From Owenia fusiformis (taxonomy: Eukaryota; Annelida; Polychaeta; Sabellida; Oweniidae), in contig CAIIXF020000011.1 of NCBI GenBank assembly GCA_903813345.2, forward strand, positions 10,016,842 through 10,080,841: a stretch of 64,000 nt of DNA, read 5' to 3'. A model generated the notes under the pieces. The model did no database searches. It was not told the DNA's origin and saw only the letters and a list, made by a program, of their open reading frames with translations. Positions 38,101 through 49,107 of this stretch are shown here, in pieces; within the stretch, counting starts at the first letter, position 1; every line of letters begins with the position of its first letter. A program made the translations under genes and the position numbers.

Positions 38101-39027
38101 TAAGGGTATCGATAATTTTATTTTTCAGTTTTGAGACCGGAAGTCAGATTTCTATTATGATTGCAGATGGGGGGGGGTACATATATGATCAGATTTGATG
38201 ACGAATATGCAAAATGTTTAAAAGCCCAGGGTTTAAATATTTGACACTACATGAAAGTATTAATGTAAATAAGAATATGAAATATGATCTCAATTTTGGA
38301 TTTTGGATGTAAATCAAGATCACATGTATTTCTTTGCATCTAGTCTATTGGGAAAATAAAACTTCAACTGTTGCCTTTTGTGCATTCCACCTTTCGTTTC
38401 GCTCAGTTCTGCAAAATTATGTTGACATCTCAACGTTTTTGGGTTGTTTCATTTGCGAAATAATTGTAATTAAGAGACACTAGATGGGGGGGGGGTGAGT
38501 TTGAATTGATTCTTTTCACAGGATTTGATATACACAGCTGTAAGGAGCATACTCATTTCCCAGTTTGATTTTCAATCAAAACATCATACCTTGGAAATCC
38601 AAGACAAATTAATGCTGTAAGTAACTAATATTAAATGATAACAAAATATTAATTACTTAGTCTATGTCTTTGTTTTTATAACTGCGGAAGTGTACTACCG
38701 CCTTGATTACAGAAGAGATCATCGAGGAATTACTTTAGATTTTATGATTATAATTATTCTTTGCCTCTAGTGTCATTTCTTAAACCTGCCTCTATTTGCG
38801 TATTTAATTAATATTTGTGACAAACTATTTCAGCTATTTGACAAAACCAAAAGTTGCTACATTATAGCCCCCCCCCCTTGCACACGAGGTCTACGTCTGT
38901 TTTTCAAGTCCCGGGCCCACATTGGGCGATATGTGTAGAATATGCATTTAGATTTGTTACTTGGAGAGGCACACAGAAGCAAACTCACTGGAGACATTGA
39001 TAGTAATCAGGATTGAGAGTAAATTAA

Positions 39028-39186
39028 GGAATAAATAATGATAGGCCATTCAATATGGTGAAATTCAGCACGAGTTGGACAGAATGTTGTACAAAGCACG
39101 AACCGAAGGTGAGTGCATTTGTACTAACATTCTGTCCAACGAGTGCTGAATTTCACCATATTGAATGGCCTATCATTATTTATTCC
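39028..39186. repeat. 159-bp near-perfect hairpin
   Basis: The left arm starts GGAATAAATAATGATAGGCC and the right arm ends with its exact complement (39167-39186). Pairing continues for about 60 bp with only a two-base flip in the middle (CACGAG against CTCGTG) and then more loosely to the loop around 39100-39115. This is a compact inverted repeat inside the foldback interior, either a small MITE or a structured transcript. Confidence 0.88.
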
Positions 39187-41994
39187 GATTCAAACATAAA
39201 AATTAGTAAAAGCCGTGTCTGTGGAACGGGCATGAAGGAAGAATACGCATGCTATCCCCGGACAGAGCCCCAGATGTGCAGCTGAGATGTGACGTCACTC
39301 AAAACAATGCAAATTGCAGATTGAATAGAGCATGGTCGTGCATCTATGGAGAATTAGAGAACGTTCTATATGGGCTATGCTGCATTCTGATTGGTTGAGA
39401 AATTCGAATAGAGCACGGTCATGTTTGAATGGTAAATACACGGGGCATTGTACCCGGGGCATTGTATTCTTCGATTTCAAATATATGATTCAGATTCGGA
39501 GAGTTTTTCTAATCCTGGGTTTCTAATCAAATTATTACTCATATAGTGATGCAAGACAACAATACACATCATATTCTGTTTTTGAACATTATTACTATAA
39601 TTATTTTGGGAACATGAGACATCAACCGGCGATATAGATATTGACAACGTGCAGATGTAAAGTACATCCTCGCGTGATGCATATGTATGTCATTGTCGCC
39701 ATTTAGTATGTACACTTAAAGTATATGAGTCAAAACGATTTTCAAAATATAATTTACACTGAGTCAAGATGCTAGAAAAGCATCTTTATTTCAGATTTCA
39801 TTTTCCCATGGCTTTACAAATCTGAGAACTGATAAGTTACATTGCGAATACGCCGTCTGGTTGCTGTATTTGTTAAAATAACATCCGAACTAGACGACAT
39901 GTATAAATAATCCAATTTGCTTTGATATCATAACATATACAATATATATTATATATTTGTTTTCAGACATATCTTATTACAATTATTATACAAGTATTAG
40001 CCCCAACTCTGATCATGATAACTCACCCCCCCCCCCTCCACTCCATGTGATGCCTTTCAATTCAATTTTTTCATAAATGACATAGAACCTGAAATGTGCG
40101 CCCTGAAATGTGCGTTGCGTCTGCAAATGCATCTAGGCACCAGTCGACGACAAAATCAAACTGGGAAACGAGTATGGGAGGAGGGGGGATGAGCATTAAC
40201 ATAATCAGATTTTAGGATGCATTTGCAAATTGTATTTGAAATTCGCATGGGAAGGAAAAGAAGGAAAATGGGTCTTAAAATCTGACACTCACTCATGGAA
40301 ATAGTATGATGCCTGAAAACAAGTACGGTATATGGAATCAAAAAATCTTGCCTCTAGACTATCCCCCCGCCTCTATTTCAGCCAAAATACACACACTCAT
40401 GGCTTGTAGCTAAATTATCAATCATCATTAGTGAATTTGAATTTTCACTGGTAATAGCAATTATAACAATAGCAATTATCCTTTCAATAGTTTTAGCAAG
40501 AGAGTTCATCTGTTGCCTCTTTTATCATCTGAACTCCAGAGTAAACGATAACCATGTATAAGGAATTCTCTATCCCCGATAAAGCTTCATCAATAATCGC
40601 AAAATAATAAACTCAATATTATAATATCATATGACAGTTCAAATCGTGAGAAATTATGGTGGCGACGGAGTGGTAGAGCGATGACAAAATGCCTGGCGAG
40701 AAGCCGTGCAGTTTAGGGGTTTGGATACCATATACTGTACATGTACATTATTTTGACTAAATACAGTTTTATCTACCTTGCGTTACTTTTAAGTTAACCT
40801 CCGGGTCATGGGTATTCTGAGGCACGCCTCTCTAGCGAAAGCCCGGAGTTTTAGCCATGCAGTATGACGCAGGCCCGTAGCTAGGATTTGCCATGTGAGG
40901 TTCACTTCTTGAAAAATTCCAAGGGGGGTTTACTTTTGCCAAATTTGGTATAAAAATGGCCGAAATCACTTAAAAAGTGTTCAGAATGGTGAAAACCGCA
41001 TGCTTTTGAAAGATTTTTTGCCGGGGGAGGGGGGGGGTAAATCGAACCCATCGAACCCCCCTGGATATGTGCCTGTGACGGGCCTGATATCTAGAAGGCG
41101 CTTGATAATGATCAGGGGTGCCGGGTAAACAAATTCTTATTCCCCATTGAACATGAATACAATTACATGAAGATGAAGGGCTGACGCAAGTGAAGTTAAT
41201 TTGTTGTTGTATCATATTGGCTAAATCATAAGTAAATAAGTCCAGAAATACATGGACAAAACGTAATCAGAAAGGTGGACTAATTGGTATTATTTGTTTT
41301 GATTAATGATTATACATAACTAAAACGCTATGTTAGATGTCTGTAATCCCCCCCCCTCTCACCAAGGGCTATGCATTGTTTCAAGTGATATAAAATCTAG
41401 ATTCGTAGAACATTGATACCTGTACTACGTATTTCGTACTTTCGCACATTAACAATTTATCACAAAATGTCATATTGACCTCGATTTGACCCTTTTGACC
41501 TACCTTTTGAAAACAATACTTTTTGGAGCGCTAATTGAATATTAAAGGGTTACAAAATACAAACAATATTGAAAACAGATAAGTAATAATAAATTGCCGG
41601 GGGAATTCCAAATATCCAAATCCCTCCACCATTGCGACTATGTGTTATAATGGGCTTTTAATTGAAAGTCTGTTATAAAAAGGTTGCAGACATTAGGCTC
41701 TTTAAAAGTATGTCATATTGCTATTTATATACCATTTGTCTTCTTAATACCTTCTTAAGCATCAAATATCAAATCACAATAGTCCAGGGAAAAAATAATT
41801 GTGAATAATGGCAAAATGTTCATTCTTAATTTAATGAAATTCACTTTTGGATACTAGTACAGGTACTTTTGAAAGTATATTATTTGTTTGATTGAAAAAA
41901 TTGAAATATTGTTTTTTTATCTTAACATGGATTTTTTAAAGAATTTTGTAATAAATGTTAGTAACAATAGCAATCAATAAGTTGTAAATTATGT

Positions 41995-42775
41995 GCAGGA
42001 TATGTAATCCGGGATATGCACACAGTGTGTCAATCCTGTATGTATCCAGGCGTCAGGATTCATACAGGATTGGCACACTGCGAGCGTATCCTGTATGAAT
42101 CCAGGAGGGAGGATTCATACTGGATTTCTACCTGCTCCAATCCTGTATAAATCCTGACGCGTGGATACGTATAGGATATGTACATTGTGTGCCAATCCTG
42201 TATGTATCCAGGCATCAGGATTCATACAGGATTGGCACACTGCGAGCGTATCCTGTATGAATCCAGGAGCAGGATTTATACTGGATTCCTACATTCGCAA
42301 ATCCTGTATAAATCCTGACACAGGATACGTACAGGATATGTACATTGTGTGCCAATCCTGTATGTATCCAGGCATCAGGATTCATACAGGATTGGCACAC
42401 TGCGAGCGTATCCTGTATGAATCCAGATGCAGGATTCATACAGGATTCCTACACGCGCCAATCCTGCATAAATCCTGACACAGGATATGTACATTGTGTG
42501 CCAATCCTGTATATATCCAGGCATCAGGATTCATACAGGATTGGCACATTGTGAGCGTATCCTGTATGAATCCAGATGCAGGATTCATACTGGATTCCTA
42601 CACGCGCCAATCCTGTATAAATCCTGACACAGGATATGTACAGGATATGTACATTCGGTGCCAATCCTGTATGTATCCAGGCATCAGGATTCATACAGGT
42701 TTGGTACACTGGGTGCATATCCTGTATGTATCCTGACGTCAGGATTCGTTGTATTCGTACACATTTTTTGCTGTG
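41995..42775 (-). repeat. Foldback right arm: palindromic 54-bp minisatellite
   Basis: Same minisatellite as the left arm in inverted order. The outer 120 bp match the left arm almost base for base (CCTGTATGAATCCTGATGCC present in both when read inwards). Unit number and order differ further in, so the arms expand independently. Confidence 0.92.
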
Positions 42776-42986
42776 TATAGTAACACTAGTCGGTAGGCAG
42801 AGCAGCATTGAAAAAAAGAAAAATTTAGACAAAAGATATGGGTTAGAGGTAACTTTAACATACTTTAAAGTATCCTCGAAAATAAGAAACTAGCTAATGT
42901 TGACATTTCAGCACTAGATGATGCCTATGATGACATTATAGTTGAAATTTCTTTGATTCATGACATCACCGATGGCATCATAGTGA
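42776..42986 (+). mobile_element. Truncated mariner, copy D, right piece
   Basis: Continuation of the copy split at 35332, ending at the same CATAGTGA to TCTGTC chimeric junction as copies A and C. Confidence 0.88.
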
Positions 42987-45059
42987 TCTGTCATCCAGCT
43001 GGCCATGGTTCGATTCCTGGTCAGTTCAATGTTTTGCATTTAGATACTTATATGAGGAGAAACTACATCTTTTATGAATTATACTTTACCTACAACATGA
43101 AAGCACTGATGGTGTAGTGGTAGAATGCTTACCTGTTATCCAGCTGGCCATGGGACGATTCCTGGTCAATGCAATGATTTTCATTTAAATACTCATATGA
43201 AGAGAAACCACATCTTTTATGAATTATACTTTACTTAAAACATGAAAGCACTGATGGTTCAGTGGTAGAATTCAAATCTGTCATCCAGCTGGCCATGGGT
43301 CGATTCCTGGTCAGTGCAATGTTTTTCATTTAAATACTGATATGAAGAGAAATTACATTTTAAATGAATCATATTTTACTGACAACATGAAACCACTGGT
43401 GGTTCAGTGGTAGAATGCTCGCCTGTCATCCAGCTGTCGATGGGTCGATTCCTGGTCGGTGCAATGTTTTTCATTTAAATACTGATATGAAGAGAAACTA
43501 CAATTTTTATGAATTATATTTTAAAGAAACAGGAAAGCACTGATGGCTCAGTGGTACAATGCTCGCCTGTCATCCAGCTGGCCATGGTTCGATTCCTGGT
43601 CAGGGCAATGTTTTTTATTTATATACTGATATGAAGAGAAATTACATTTTTTTGAATTATACACAACCTATAATATGAAGGCACTGATGGTACAGTGGTA
43701 GAATGCTCGCCTGTCATCCAGCTGGCCATGGTTCGATTCCTGGTCAGTTCAATGTTTTTCATTCTAATACTTATATGAAGAGAAATTACTAGTTTTATGC
43801 ATTATGTTTTACAGTATGGAAGCACTGATGGTTCAGTGGTAGAATGCTAACCTAGCTGTCATCAAGCTGGCCGTGGTTCGATTCCTGGTCAGTGCAATGT
43901 TTTTTATTTAAATACTGATATGAAGAGAAATTACATTTTAAATGAATCATATTTTACTTACAATATGAAAGCACTGATGGTTCAGTGGTAGAATGCTCGC
44001 CTGTCATCCAGCTGTCGATAGGTCGATTCCTGGTCGGTGCAATGTTTTTCATTTAAATACTGATATGAAGAGAAATTACATTTTAAATGAATCATATTTT
44101 ACTTACAACATGAAAGCACTGATGGTTCAGTGGTAGAATGCTCGCCTGTCATCCAGCTGTCGATGGGTCGATTCCTGGTCGGTCCAATGTTTTTCATTTA
44201 AATACTGATATGAAGAGAAACTACAATTTTTATGAATTATATTTTAAGGGGAACAGGAAAGCACTGATGGCTCAGTGGTACAATGCTCGCCTGTCATCCA
44301 GCTGGCCATGGTTCGATTCCTGGTCAGTTCAATGTTTTTCATTTTAATACTGATATGAAGAGAAATTACTAGTTTTATGCATTATATTTTAGTATGGAAG
44401 CACTGATGGTTCAGGGGTAGAATGCTAACCTGTCATCCAGCTTGCCAAGGGTCGATTCCTGGTCAGCGAAATGTTTTTCATTTAAATACTGATATGAAGA
44501 GAAATTACATTTATAATGAATTATATTTTACATACAACATGAAAGCACTGATGGTTCAGTGGTAGAATGCTCGCTTGTCATCCAGCTGGCCATGGCTCGA
44601 TTCCTGGTCAGTCCAATGTTTTTCATTCTAATACTTATATGAAGAGAAATTACTAGTTTTATGCATTATATTTTACAGTATGGAAGCACTGATGGTTCAG
44701 TGGTAGAATGCTAACCTGTCATCAAGCTGGCCGTGATTCGATTCCTGGTCAGTGCAATGTTTTTCATTTAAATACTGATATGAAGAGAAACAACATCTCT
44801 TATGAATTGTACTTTACTTCTAACATGAAGGCACTGATGGTTCAGTGGTAGAATGCTAACCTGTCATCCAGCTGGCAGTGGTTCGATTCCTGGTCAGTGC
44901 AATGTTTTTATTTAAATACTGATATGAAGAGAAACTACATCTTTTATGAATTATACTTTACTTACAACATGAAAGCACTGATGGTGTAGTGGTAGAATGC
45001 AAACCTGTCATCCAGCTCGCCATGGGTCGATTCCTGGTCAGCGCAAGGTTTTTTATTTT
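42987..45059 (+). repeat. tRNA-like satellite array, block 10
   Basis: About 14 monomers. Parallels 31827-35172, but a run of units between about 32450 and 33750 of that block is missing here (junction near 43595, where the GGGCAATG variant follows early). This is consistent with unequal exchange between monomers. Confidence 0.94.
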
Positions 45060-46113
45060 GTTCATAAAGTTCTTGCAAAAGTACTCTAATTTTTTTATTT
45101 CTCAGTTAATCTGGCTGAAATTCGCACTCACTATACCTACACTATTCATACATTAGAATCCTTAATTATAATGAATAGGTCCTTGAAGAAAAAAAGTTAT
45201 GATTGCTATAGTAACACTAGTCGGTAGGCAGAGCAGCATTGAAAAAAAGAAAAATTTAGACAAAAGATATGGGTTAGAGGTAACTTTAACATACTTTAAA
45301 GTATCCTCGAAAATAAGAAACTAGCTAATGTTGACATTTCAGCACTAGATGATGCCTATGATGACATTATAGTTGAAATTTCTTTGATTCATGACATCAC
45401 CGATGGCATCATAGTGACATATGTTGGTTGATGACATCGGACTTTGTGAAAGGCAGCGTCAACTTTATTTTTGTGAAAATGGCAGCAAAATTAGCAAAAA
45501 ATGATGATTTACAATTACAAACATTCAGTAGCATCAGGATGTATGTTTTACTGGGAAATACAAGAAAACAAACTCTTGATGATATTCATAGGAGTATGGG
45601 AAGGAGGCTATGGCCAAAAAAACATTTGACTAAGACATTTACTGATGGTAGAACAAATGGTAAGGACAATGCTAGATCAGGCCGTCCAAGAACAAATCCA
45701 GTGAGGATCAGATGACGTTGATAAACGCCATCCATACAAAGATCAATCGCAGGAAACTTTCCAAATGAGTCCCGCCATCTGTTTGAGGAATGGTTAGTAA
45801 GACAGCAGAGGTGTATAAACCATGGTGGACACTATTTTGAATACCTATACTCTTTGAGATACTGTTATTGAAGTAAACAGGACAAGGTAAAAACATTTTA
45901 ACATTCAAACAAAACAGATCCTTTTTCCCTGCTCCGCCTACCCCCGACTCATGTGACTATAGCTACCATAACTTTTATTCTCAATGGCCTATTGATTATA
46001 ACTTTGGATCTCAATGTATGAATAGTGTAGGTATACTGAGTGAAAATATCAGCCAGATTGACTGAGATACCAAAATTTTAGAGCACTTTTGCAAGAACTT
46101 TATGAACGCACTG
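45060..46113 (+). mobile_element. Non-autonomous mariner, copy E
   Basis: 1054 bp, nearly identical to copy B (18733), with the same damaged left end and the same right end AACGCACTG before TA (46114-46115). Flanking monomers are also the same as for copy B, so the pair comes from a segmental duplication. Confidence 0.9.
45428..45715 (+). pseudogene. Mariner transposase, N-terminal remnant (copy E)
   Basis: A 95-codon frame differing from the one at 19101 by two residues (QTFSS for QIFSS, KKH for KNH). It has the same HTH region, the same GRTNGKDNARSGRPRT linker and the same missing catalytic core. Confidence 0.78.
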
Positions 46114-48045
46114 TAAATACTGATATGAAGAGAAATTAATCCAGCTGGCCATGGCTCAATTCCTGGTCAGTGCAATGTTTTGCATTTTAATACTTATATG
46201 AAGAGAAACTACATCTTTTATGAATTATACTTTATTTACAACATGAATGCACTGATGGTTCAGTGGTAGAATGCTCGCCTGTCATCCATCTGGCCATGGT
46301 TCAATTCCTGGTCAGTTCAATTTTTTTCATTTAAATACTGATATGAAGAAAAATTACAATTTTATGAATTATATTTTAGGGACAACATGAAAGCACTTAT
46401 GGTTCAGTGGTAGAATGCTCGCCTGTCATCCAGCTGCACATGGGTCGATTCCTGGTCAGTGCAATGTTTTTCATTTAAATACTTATATGAAGAGAAATAA
46501 CAATTTTTATGAATAAAATTTTTGGGACAACATGAAAGCACTGATGGTTCAGTGGTCGAATGCTCACCTGTCATCCAGCTGGCCATGGGTCGATTCCTGG
46601 TCAGTTCAATGTTTTTCATTTAAATACTTATATGAAGAGAAATGACTAGTTTTATGCATTATATTTTACAGTATGGAACCACTGATGGTTCTGCGGTACA
46701 ATGCTCGCCTGTCATCCAGCTGGCCATGGTTCGATTCCAGGTCAGTTCAATGTTTTTCATTTAAATACTTATATGAAGATAAATTACTAGTTTTATGCAT
46801 TATATTTTAGTATGGAAGCACTGATGGTTCAGTGGTAGAATGATAACCTGTCATCCAGCTCGCCATGGGTCGATTCCTGGTCAGCGCAAGGTTTTTCATT
46901 TAAATACTGATATGAAGAGAAATTACACTTTTTATGAATTATATTTTAGGGACAACATGAAAGAACTGATGGCTCAGTGGTAGAATGCTAACCTGTCATC
47001 CAACTGGCAGTGGTTCGATTCCTGGTCAGTTCAATGTTTTTCATTTAAATACTTATATGAAGAGAAATTACTAGTTTTATGCATTATATTTTAGTATGGA
47101 AGCACTAATGGTTCAGGGGTAGAATGCTAACCTGTCATCCAGCTGGCCATGGGTCGATTCCTGGTCAGTTCAATGTTTTTCATTTAAATACTTATATGAA
47201 GAGAAATTACTAGTTTTATGCATTATATTTTACAGTATGGAACCACTGATGGTTCTGCGGTACAATGCTCGCCTGTCATCCAGCTGGCCATGGTTCGATT
47301 CCAGGTCAGTTCAATGTTTTTCATCTAAATACTTATATGAAGAGAAATTACTAGTTTTATGCAGTATATTTTAGTATGGAAGCACTGATGGTTCAGTGGT
47401 AGAATGATAACCTGTCATCCAGCTCGCCATGGGTCGATTCCTGGTCAGCGCAAGGTTTTTCATTTAAATACTGATATGAAGAGAAATTACACTTTTTATG
47501 AATTATATTTTAGGGACAACATGAAAGAACTGATGGTTCAGTGGTAGAATGCTAACCTGTCATCCAGCTTGCCATGGGTCGATTCCTGGTCAGTGCAAGG
47601 TTTTTCATTTAAATGATAATAAGAAGAAAAATTACAATTTTTATGAATTATATTTTGGGGACAACATGAAAGAACTGATGGTTCAGTGGTAGAATGCTAA
47701 CCTGCCATCCAGCTGGCCATGGGTCGATTCCTGGTCGGTGCAATGTTTTTCATTTAAATACTTATATGAAGAGAAACTACTATTTTTATTAATTGTACTT
47801 TACTACTAACATGAAAGCACTGATGGTTCAGTGGTTGAATGCTAACCTGTCATCCAGCTGGCAGTGGTTCGATTCCTGGTCAGTGCAATTTTTTTATTTA
47901 GATACTGATATGAAGAGAAACTACATCTTTTATGAATTATACTTTACTTACAACATGAAAGCACTGATGGTGTAGTAGTAGAATGCAAACCTGTCATCCA
48001 GCTCGTCATGGGTCGATTCCTGGTCAGCGCAAGGTTTTTTATTTA
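46114..48045 (+). repeat. tRNA-like satellite array, block 11
   Basis: About 13 monomers. Contains a local duplication: the series with the AACCACTGATGGTTCTGCGG unit occurs at about 46676 and again at about 47242. A variant spacer with AATGATAATAAGAAG is at about 47614. Confidence 0.93.
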
Positions 48046-49107
48046 CAGGGCGTTCATAAAGTTCTTGCAAAAGTACTCTAATTTTTTTATTTCTCAGTTA
48101 ATCTGGCTGAAATTCGCACTCACTATACCTACACTATTCATACATTAGAATCCTAAATTATAATGAATAGGTCCTTGAAGAAAAAAGTTATGATTGCTAT
48201 AGTAACACTAGTCGGTAGGCAGAGCAGCATTGAAAAAAAGAAAAATTTAGACAAAAGATATGGGTTAGAGGTAACTTTAACATACTTTAAAGTATCCTCG
48301 AAAATAAAAAACTAGCTAATGTTGACAATTCAGCACTAGATGATGCCTATGATGACATTATAGTTGAAATTTCTTTGATTCATGACATCACCGATGGCAT
48401 CATAGTGACATATGTTGGTTGATGACATCGGACTTTGTGAAAGGCAGCATCAACTTTATTTTTGTGAAAATGGCAGCAAAATTAGCAAAAAATGATGATT
48501 TACAATTACAAATATTCAGTAGCATCAGGATGTATGTTTTACTGGGAAATACAAGAAAACAAACTCTTGATGATATTCATAAGGTGTATGGGAAGGAGGC
48601 TTTGGCCAAAAAACCATTTGACTAAGACATTTACTGATGGTAGAACAAATGGTAAGGACAATGCTAGATCAGGCCGTCCAAGAACAAATCCAGTGAGGAT
48701 CAGATGACGTTGATAAACGCCATCCATACAAAGATCAATCGCAGGAAACTTTCCAAATGAGTCCCGCCATCTGTTTGAGGAATGGTTAGTAAGACAGCTG
48801 AGGTGTATAAACCATGGTGGACACTATTTTGAATACTTATACTCTTTGAAATACTGTTATTGAAGTAAACAGGACAAGGTAAAAACATTTTGAACATTCA
48901 AACAAAACAGATCCTTTTTCCCTGCTCCCCCTACCCCCGACTCATGTGACTATAGCTACCATAACTTTTATTCTTCAATGACCTATTGATTATAACTTTG
49001 GATCTCAATGTATGAATAGTGTAGGTATACTGAGTGAAAATATCAGCCAGATTGACTGAAATACCAAAATTTTAGAGCACTTTTGCAAGAACTTTATGAA
49101 CGCCCTG
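48046..49107 (+). mobile_element. Non-autonomous mariner, copy F (complete termini)
   Basis: The only copy with both terminal repeats complete: CAGGGCGTTCATAAAG at the left and the reverse complement, ending CGCCCTG, at the right. TA precedes it (48044-48045). The right-hand TA has mutated to AA (49108-49109), while copies B and E retain it. At 1062 bp it best represents the original insertion. Confidence 0.92.
48419..48707 (+). pseudogene. Mariner transposase, N-terminal remnant (copy F, frameshifted)
   Basis: The first frame runs to IHKVYGKEALAKK, which is closer to the family than the equivalent in copies B and E, and then stops at 48623-48625. The linker GRTNGKDNARSGRPRT continues in another frame to 48707. 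The HTH region is thus split by a frameshift and the catalytic domain is absent. Confidence 0.78.

Larger units (their letters stand above)
36140..41994. other. Interior of the giant foldback, no gene recognised
   Basis: About 5.9 kb. No frame longer than 81 codons occurs and none resembles a known protein. From about 37530 to 38100 it is low complexity (TTGCTTGG, TTGGTTGC). Homopolymer runs of G or C lie near 38168, 38485, 38868, 40026, 41030 and 41348. A strong hairpin is at 39028-39186. I see nothing identifiable in 36140-37500, 38101-39027 or 39187-41994 apart from these. It may be captured non-coding DNA or a decayed coding region. Confidence 0.6.
35333..42775. mobile_element. 7.4-kb giant foldback element with minisatellite arms
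   Basis: The ends are CACAGCAAAAAATG and its reverse complement CATTTTTTGCTGTG, flanked by the 3-bp duplication TAT. The inserted length of 7443 bp is proved by the split mariner copy around it. Terminal inverted arms of about 800 bp are built of a palindromic minisatellite of about 54 bp. The interior of about 5.9 kb contains no recognisable protein. CAC termini and a 3-bp duplication allow a CACTA-like origin, but the architecture is that of a foldback (TU/FB-like) element. It must have been mobilised by an enzyme encoded elsewhere. Confidence 0.9.

Noticed and set aside
39290-39480. Second inverted or tandem element near CGGGGCATTGTA repeats
   Set aside because: Only a 12-bp direct duplication could be seen; not enough for an element.
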